NCBI GenBank assembly: GCA_031415015.1
Contig: JANOQT010000044.1
Span: forward strand, 91,693-155,692
Source: JAUYQR01 sp031415015
GTDB lineage: Bacteria; Pseudomonadota; Alphaproteobacteria; Rhodobacterales; Rhodobacteraceae
Length of the DNA stretch: 64,000 nt
Reading direction: 5' to 3'
Each line of letters opens with the position of its first letter. Position 1 is the stretch's first letter. Shown here one piece after another: positions 60,026 to 64,000 of this stretch. The translations under genes and the position numbers were made by a program. Under the pieces are notes generated by a model. The model was given only the letters and a program-made list of their open reading frames with translations, searched no databases and had not been told where the DNA came from.

Positions 60026-62343
60026 TGCCCTTCACGTCCGATACAATCGCGCGCGATAATATCTGCGTTATCTGGGTCGATGACATGATCGACGTCTTTA
60101 CCTGGCGCAACACCTTCGGGATCACGATCCAGACGCCGAACCTAGACCGGTTGCTGAACCGGGGCCTGCGCTTTTCCAATGCTTATGCCACCATCCCCCT
60201 GTGCGCCCCTTGCCGGGCCGAGCTTGCCACCGGCTTGTCGCCCTTCCGCACCGGGCTGGTCGATCTCAACCGCTTCTGGCGTCAGGTTCTGCCACCTGAA
60301 AAGGCTTGGGCCTATGACCTGCGCCGTGCCGGGTTCTACACCTTCACCACCGGCAAGGTGGACGCCACCTACCGGCCCATGCCCGAACGCTATCGGCGGG
60401 TGCTGTTCCACGAAGACGTGCCCGCCGCCGACAGTGGCAAACGCACAAAGATCAAGGAGTATCTCGACCGTGGCCCCGGCATCAAAGGCATCAACCACCC
60501 GGATGATGACGGAACGCAGGACGATACGTTCTACGATTACTCCGTCGCGCAGAACGCCATTGATTTCCTTGGTCGCGCTGACCCCGAACGCCGCCACCTG
60601 ATCCAGCTTGGCTTCAAGCACCCGCACTACAACCTGGAATGCCCCGACCGGTTTTACGCGCAATATGACGCCGCTGCGATCCGCTGGCCCGACATTGCCC
60701 ATGCCGACGATTACCACGGCCCCCAGCCCGGTTTTGCGGTCTATGAGGCCGCCTATATCGCCAATGGCAACTGGACGCCGGAGAAAGCGGGGGACGAAGG
60801 CTGGCGTCAGGTCGTGCGCGCCTATTTCGCCGCAATCAGTCACGTCGACCACGAAATCGGCCGTTTCCTGACGGCTCTGGAAGCCTCCCCGTTTGCAGAT
60901 AATACCACCGTGGTCTTCTTGTCGGACAACGGCTTCAACCTCGGCAACCACGACAGCTTTCACAAGATGAGCCAGTGGGACAGTGCCGCCCACGTACCCT
61001 TCGGCATCTACAGCCCCCGGATGGAGGCGGGCCGCGTCGAAGACCTTCCCGTCAGCCTCCACAACTTCGCCAAGACCATCCTGCAACTTGCGGGCCTGCC
61101 GCCGCGCCCGGATTGGGTGTCGGGCCAAAGCCTTCTGCCGCTTGCAGACCCCAGCTTCGGCGCCTTCGATACCACGAAATCGCCGGTCACCTCGGTCTTC
61201 GGGACACTCTCCGTCCGCCCGTCGGTCGAAGGGTACCGGCAGTACCGTTATTTCCGCTATCCGAACGGCGAAGAGCATGTCTATGACGTGGTCGCCGATC
61301 CCGGCGAAACCGAAAACCTCGCCGCCACCGCGCCGATGGCTTTACTTCGCAGTGAACTGGTCAAGGGTGCCCTAGACCTCGGTCTGGATCTGCGCGGGTT
61401 TGAAAACCCGGCCGATGGGGTGAATGCGATGATGGCCGTCGACGGCTCTGTCGTCCTTGAAAGCCGCCGAGGCAACGACAACTACTGGGCCTATGGGGCC
61501 GAAGTTGAAAAGATCCGCGAAGGACGCGACGGCGGCACCGATACGCTGTGGTACATGGGCGGCCCTGACGATTATGTCATGCACTGCCCGATGAACGTCG
61601 AGCACATCCGCATCGCCACCGTCGTCGCCCGCAACGAAGACCCGAACGCCTCCAAGCCCGATAGCCGCACCCTGCGGATCGTTGCCCATCCCGACAGCCC
61701 GATCACCTTCGAGACCTCCGAGCGCGTTATGGTCGACGTCCGCGGCTCACGCGGGAACGACCTGATGATTGGCCCGAAGTACAGCGGGGCAACGTTCCAC
61801 GGAGGAGAAGGCGACGACCGGCTGATCGCCATCTCGGTCATGGAAAGCTCGCGTCATCATTTCTTCGGGGGCGCCGGGAACGATTACCTTGTCGGCGGCG
61901 GCGGGCGTGACGTGCTGGACGGAGGCACCGGCGACGACACGATCATCGGCACCGCCGCACGCAACCTGATCTTCGCCGGGCATGGCAATGACGAGGTGGC
62001 GGATGGCGACGGATCCTCCCTGATCCATACCGGCCCCGGTCGGAACCGCATCAGCCTTGGCGGCGGCAATGACACTGTGCACGCGGGCACAGGCATCAAC
62101 CACATCGACCCCGGCCCTGGTGCGGTGGTCTTCATCGTCGCCTATGGTGGCGTCACCCATGTCAGCCAGTGGAACGAGGCGCAGGTCTTTGACCTTTCCG
62201 GCTGGCCCAAACCACCGCAGATCACCCGCCGCGCTGATGGGTCGGTGGATGTGACGCTGGGCCTCTCCGTCCTCCGCATCTCCGGTGTTCCGCCGGACTA
62301 CGACCTGACCCCGCAAATCCGCACCCGCGAGATTGTGGTTTAA
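60025..62343 (+). CDS. Sulfatase fused to C-terminal RTX calcium-binding repeats
   Basis: 772 residues. The N-terminal alkaline-phosphatase-superfamily sulfatase domain (about 10-440) has metal site VIWVDDMID (Asp19, Asp20), formylglycine motif C60-A-P-C-R64 ending at Gly70, HPHYN, and FLSDNGFNLGNHDSFHKMSQ. The signature has Cys where Ser is usual (CxPSR), but Cys60 is kept. The C-terminal part (about 555-700) has RTX nonapeptides (GGEGDDRLI, GGAGNDYLV, GGGGRDVLD, GGTGDDTII). No Sec signal: with RTX repeats this implies type I secretion, though no T1SS gene is in the window. Last gene of the glycan operon; likely trims sulfated polysaccharide outside the cell. Confidence 0.87.
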   Translation: MPFTSDTIARDNICVIWVDDMIDVFTWRNTFGITIQTPNLDRLLNRGLRFSNAYATIPLCAPCRAELATGLSPFRTGLVDLNRFWRQVLPPEKAWAYDLRRAGFYTFTTGKVDATYRPMPERYRRVLFHEDVPAADSGKRTKIKEYLDRGPGIKGINHPDDDGTQDDTFYDYSVAQNAIDFLGRADPERRHLIQLGFKHPHYNLECPDRFYAQYDAAAIRWPDIAHADDYHGPQPGFAVYEAAYIANGNWTPEKAGDEGWRQVVRAYFAAISHVDHEIGRFLTALEASPFADNTTVVFLSDNGFNLGNHDSFHKMSQWDSAAHVPFGIYSPRMEAGRVEDLPVSLHNFAKTILQLAGLPPRPDWVSGQSLLPLADPSFGAFDTTKSPVTSVFGTLSVRPSVEGYRQYRYFRYPNGEEHVYDVVADPGETENLAATAPMALLRSELVKGALDLGLDLRGFENPADGVNAMMAVDGSVVLESRRGNDNYWAYGAEVEKIREGRDGGTDTLWYMGGPDDYVMHCPMNVEHIRIATVVARNEDPNASKPDSRTLRIVAHPDSPITFETSERVMVDVRGSRGNDLMIGPKYSGATFHGGEGDDRLIAISVMESSRHHFFGGAGNDYLVGGGGRDVLDGGTGDDTIIGTAARNLIFAGHGNDEVADGDGSSLIHTGPGRNRISLGGGNDTVHAGTGINHIDPGPGAVVFIVAYGGVTHVSQWNEAQVFDLSGWPKPPQITRRADGSVDVTLGLSVLRISGVPPDYDLTPQIRTREIVV

Positions 62344-62385
62344 CGGCCCATCGCTTATGCCTCTGGCCAAGCCACGGAGCCTGTC

Positions 62386-63486
62386 ATGAGCCTCAACACC
62401 TTTGGTCACCTCTTCCGCACGACCACCTGGGGCGAAAGCCACGGGCCTGCCATCGGTTGCACCGTGGACGGCTGCCCGCCGGGCGTGGCACTCACCGAAG
62501 CCGATATCCAACCCTGGCTGGACCGGCGCAAACCCGGCCAGAACAAATACACCACCCAGCGGCAAGAGGCGGACGAGGTCCGCATCCTGTCGGGCGTGTT
62601 TCAGGGGGTGACCACTGGCACCCCGATCCAGCTGATGATTGATAACACCGACCAGCGGTCCAAGGATTACGGCGACATCGTCCAAAGCTTTCGCCCCGGT
62701 CATGCGGATATCACCTACCACCAGAAATACGGAGTGCGGGACCATCGTGGCGGCGGGCGGTCTTCGGCCCGCGAAACCGCGTCCCGCGTTGCGGCGGGGG
62801 GCGTTGCCCGCAAGGTGCTGGCGGTGCTGGTCCCGGCGTTGAAGATCACCGGCTACATGGTCCAGATGGGCCCGCACCGGATCGACCGCAGCCGGTTCGA
62901 TGTGGCCGAGATCGAGCGCAACCCGTTCTGGACGCCCGATCCGCAGGCCGCTGCGGATTGGGCCGTCTATCTTGACGACCTCAGGAAATCCCACAACTCG
63001 GTCGGGGCGGTGATCGAGGTTGTTGCCGAAGGTGTTCCCCCCGGTCTTGGCGCGCCGCTGTATGGGAAACTCGACAGTGACCTCGCCTCGGCGATGATGA
63101 GCATCAATGCGGTCAAGGGGGTGGAGATCGGCGAAGGGATGGGGGCGGCAAGCCTGACCGGGGTTGAGAATGCCGATGAAATCCGCATGGGGCCGGACGG
63201 GCCGGAGTATCTGACCAACCACGCCGGCGGTATCCTTGGCGGCATCTCGACCGGGCAGGCGGTGGTGTGCCGCTTTTCGGTCAAGCCGACCTCGTCGATC
63301 CTGACGCCGCGGCAGACCATCACCTCGGGCGGGCAGGACGTCGACCTCGTCACCAAGGGGCGGCACGATCCTTGTGTGGGGATCCGGGCGGTGCCGGTGG
63401 GAGAGGCGATGATGGCCTGCGTTTTGCTGGACCACCTGCTGCTGGATCGGGGACAGACCGGGGGTGTCCGGGGGCAGATCGGATGA
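62386..63486 (+). CDS. aroC: Chorismate synthase
   Basis: 366 residues making chorismate from EPSP with reduced FMN. All three family signatures are present: GESHGPAIGCTVDGCPPG, GGGRSSARETASRVAAGGVA and RHDPCVGIRAVPVGEAM. Length is that of the family. It has a 42-bp gap from the sulfatase gene and is followed directly by the repeated palindrome. A core gene, marking the end of the accessory glycan region. Confidence 0.98.
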   Translation: MSLNTFGHLFRTTTWGESHGPAIGCTVDGCPPGVALTEADIQPWLDRRKPGQNKYTTQRQEADEVRILSGVFQGVTTGTPIQLMIDNTDQRSKDYGDIVQSFRPGHADITYHQKYGVRDHRGGGRSSARETASRVAAGGVARKVLAVLVPALKITGYMVQMGPHRIDRSRFDVAEIERNPFWTPDPQAAADWAVYLDDLRKSHNSVGAVIEVVAEGVPPGLGAPLYGKLDSDLASAMMSINAVKGVEIGEGMGAASLTGVENADEIRMGPDGPEYLTNHAGGILGGISTGQAVVCRFSVKPTSSILTPRQTITSGGQDVDLVTKGRHDPCVGIRAVPVGEAMMACVLLDHLLLDRGQTGGVRGQIG

Positions 63487-63502
63487 TGTCCACGCGTGGA
63501 CA
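63487..63502. repeat. Second TGTCCACGCGTGGACA palindrome
   Basis: 16-bp perfect palindrome starting at the base after the aroC stop codon, identical to the core of the 22-bp palindrome at 38999-39020 and, like it, followed by AA. Same unknown binding site or structural element. Confidence 0.7.
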
Positions 63503-63542
63503 AAAAATCAGGTCAACAAAATCAACAGATTAGCTTTTCATT

Positions 63543-63861
63543 TTAAGACGCTGTTAACATCTGTCCGCGCCGCCGCACCACTTCCTGACGCAGGCCTTCT
63601 TCCCCCCGCGCCATCGCCCAGCGGTGATTCCACGCAAAGACGGGGGCCATGACCGGGGCCAGCAGCCGGAACAAGGGCCGGTCGGCCGACACCCGCCAGT
63701 CGTACATAGCTTCGGTCCACCCGTCGGTCTCGGTCAAGGTCCAGACGCCCAGACCGGTCAGATCGCCGGTGGCGCGGATCGACCAGCTGCGGGGCATATC
63801 CGCCGCTACCAGTTCCCCGGTCCAGCGGATGCGGTAGGGCAGCCAGCCTTTCGACAGCACT
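63543..63861 (-). pseudogene. SRPBCC-family gene truncated by an IS66-type element
   Basis: The remaining 105 codons encode the C-terminal two-thirds of a START/SRPBCC ligand-binding protein (LSKGWLPYRIRWTGELVAAD, RATGDLTGLGVWTLTE, DWRVSADRPLFRLL, AWNHRWAMARGEEGLR). The family normally has about 45-50 more N-terminal residues. The frame is cut at 63861/63862, where an insertion-sequence end begins, so the 5' part lies beyond the element and outside the window. Confidence 0.82.
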
Positions 63862-64000
63862 GTAACCGTCCGGTCTGACTGCCATTACCGCAGGTTCCAT
63901 GGCAGCAGGTCATTGATCCGGTTGATCTTGTGGTCTGGAATGCGGGCGAGGGTGTCGACGAGCCAGGCTTGGGGATCGACGCCGTTGAGCTTGGCGGTCT
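63862..64000 (-). mobile_element. IS66-family insertion sequence, one end
   Basis: Starts with GTAACCGTCCGGTCTGACTG, beginning GTAA as IS66-family inverted repeats do, directly where the SRPBCC gene stops. It contains the 3' end of a transposase gene. The rest lies beyond the window, so the target duplication and the other end cannot be seen. Confidence 0.85.
63885..64000 (-). CDS. tnpC: IS66-family transposase (TnpC), C-terminal end
   Basis: The last 37 codons read TAKLNGVDPQAWLVDTLARI then PDHKINRINDLLPWNLR, the hallmark C-terminus of IS66 TnpC (N-x-L-x-P-W-N). The start is beyond the right edge of the window. The stop is 24 bp inside the element's end. Confidence 0.9.
   Translation of the reverse strand, partial: TAKLNGVDPQAWLVDTLARIPDHKINRINDLLPWNLR

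Noticed and set aside
61747..63435. Long minus-strand open frame (about 560 codons) opposite the sulfatase and aroC
   Set aside because: Antisense shadow of two well-supported genes; composition rich in His, Arg and Gly, as expected of reverse frames.
1..64000. CRISPR arrays, rRNA operons and prophage structural genes
   Set aside because: No regularly spaced direct repeats, rRNA-like segments, or phage head/tail/integrase genes were seen on reading through both strands.

Overview
The window reads as chromosomal DNA of an alphaproteobacterium of the order Rhodobacterales (Rhodobacteraceae/Paracoccaceae type). This rests on overall high GC, an RNase D-kdsD-lptC-lptA-lptB-hpf block, a petABC (cytochrome bc1) operon of Rhodobacter type, a 41-residue bL36, and pol IV with an N-terminal Cys cluster. 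The genus cannot be fixed from this sequence alone.

Layout. (1) 1-3747: LPS export and Kdo supply (lptB, lptA, lptC, kdsD), with rnd upstream and the start of hpf downstream. (2) 3828-10417: a complete idonate/ketogluconate/gluconate catabolic cluster (LacI regulator, gluconate kinase, gluconate 5-dehydrogenase; divergently 2-ketoacid reductase, idonate dehydrogenase, gluconolactonase, 6-phosphogluconate dehydrogenase). (3) 10693-12244: a small secreted protein and an AraC regulator behind a repeat-rich leader. (4) 12339-17117: a second LacI regulator divergent from a ribose-type ABC importer. It carries almost the same 14-bp operator as the gluconate cluster, so the importer probably feeds that pathway.

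(5) 17331-34974: a type III secretion system (T3SS) locus. A repeat protein with EF-hands precedes the tight operon sctJ-K-L-N-O-Q-R-S-T-U. That order is the one I know from rhizobial Rhc systems. Converging or divergent units hold a LuxR-type response regulator, sctV, several very small genes, an N-terminal-only secretin (RhcC1/NolW-like), an sctI candidate, sctD and a TPR-type chaperone. Unusual points are a SctU without the NPTH autocleavage motif, no secretin barrel, no recognisable needle, ruler (sctP) or translocators, and micro-genes of 42-52 codons with strong ribosome binding sites. This is the most unusual system in the window.

(6) 34987-38930: accessory DNA with a gene of unknown function beside the T3SS, a ParB-like protein, AT-rich genes including a double ribbon-helix-helix protein, and a ParE-type toxin-antitoxin pair flanked by REP-like palindromes. 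(7) 39064-43802: core-type genes (dinB, N-formylglutamate amidohydrolase, tRNA-Val, rpmJ, PaiB-like, GST). Three of them carry in-frame TAA stops, pointing to local decay or sequence error. (8) 44060-46856: petABC. (9) 46911-50233: thiBPQ under a TPP riboswitch. (10) 50272-62343: two divergent operons of glycosyltransferases with GSCFA, SGNH-like and alpha/beta-hydrolase proteins, ending in a sulfatase fused to RTX repeats; probably a surface or secreted glycan pathway. (11) 62386-64000: aroC, a repeated palindrome, and an SRPBCC gene cut by an IS66-family element that runs off the right end.
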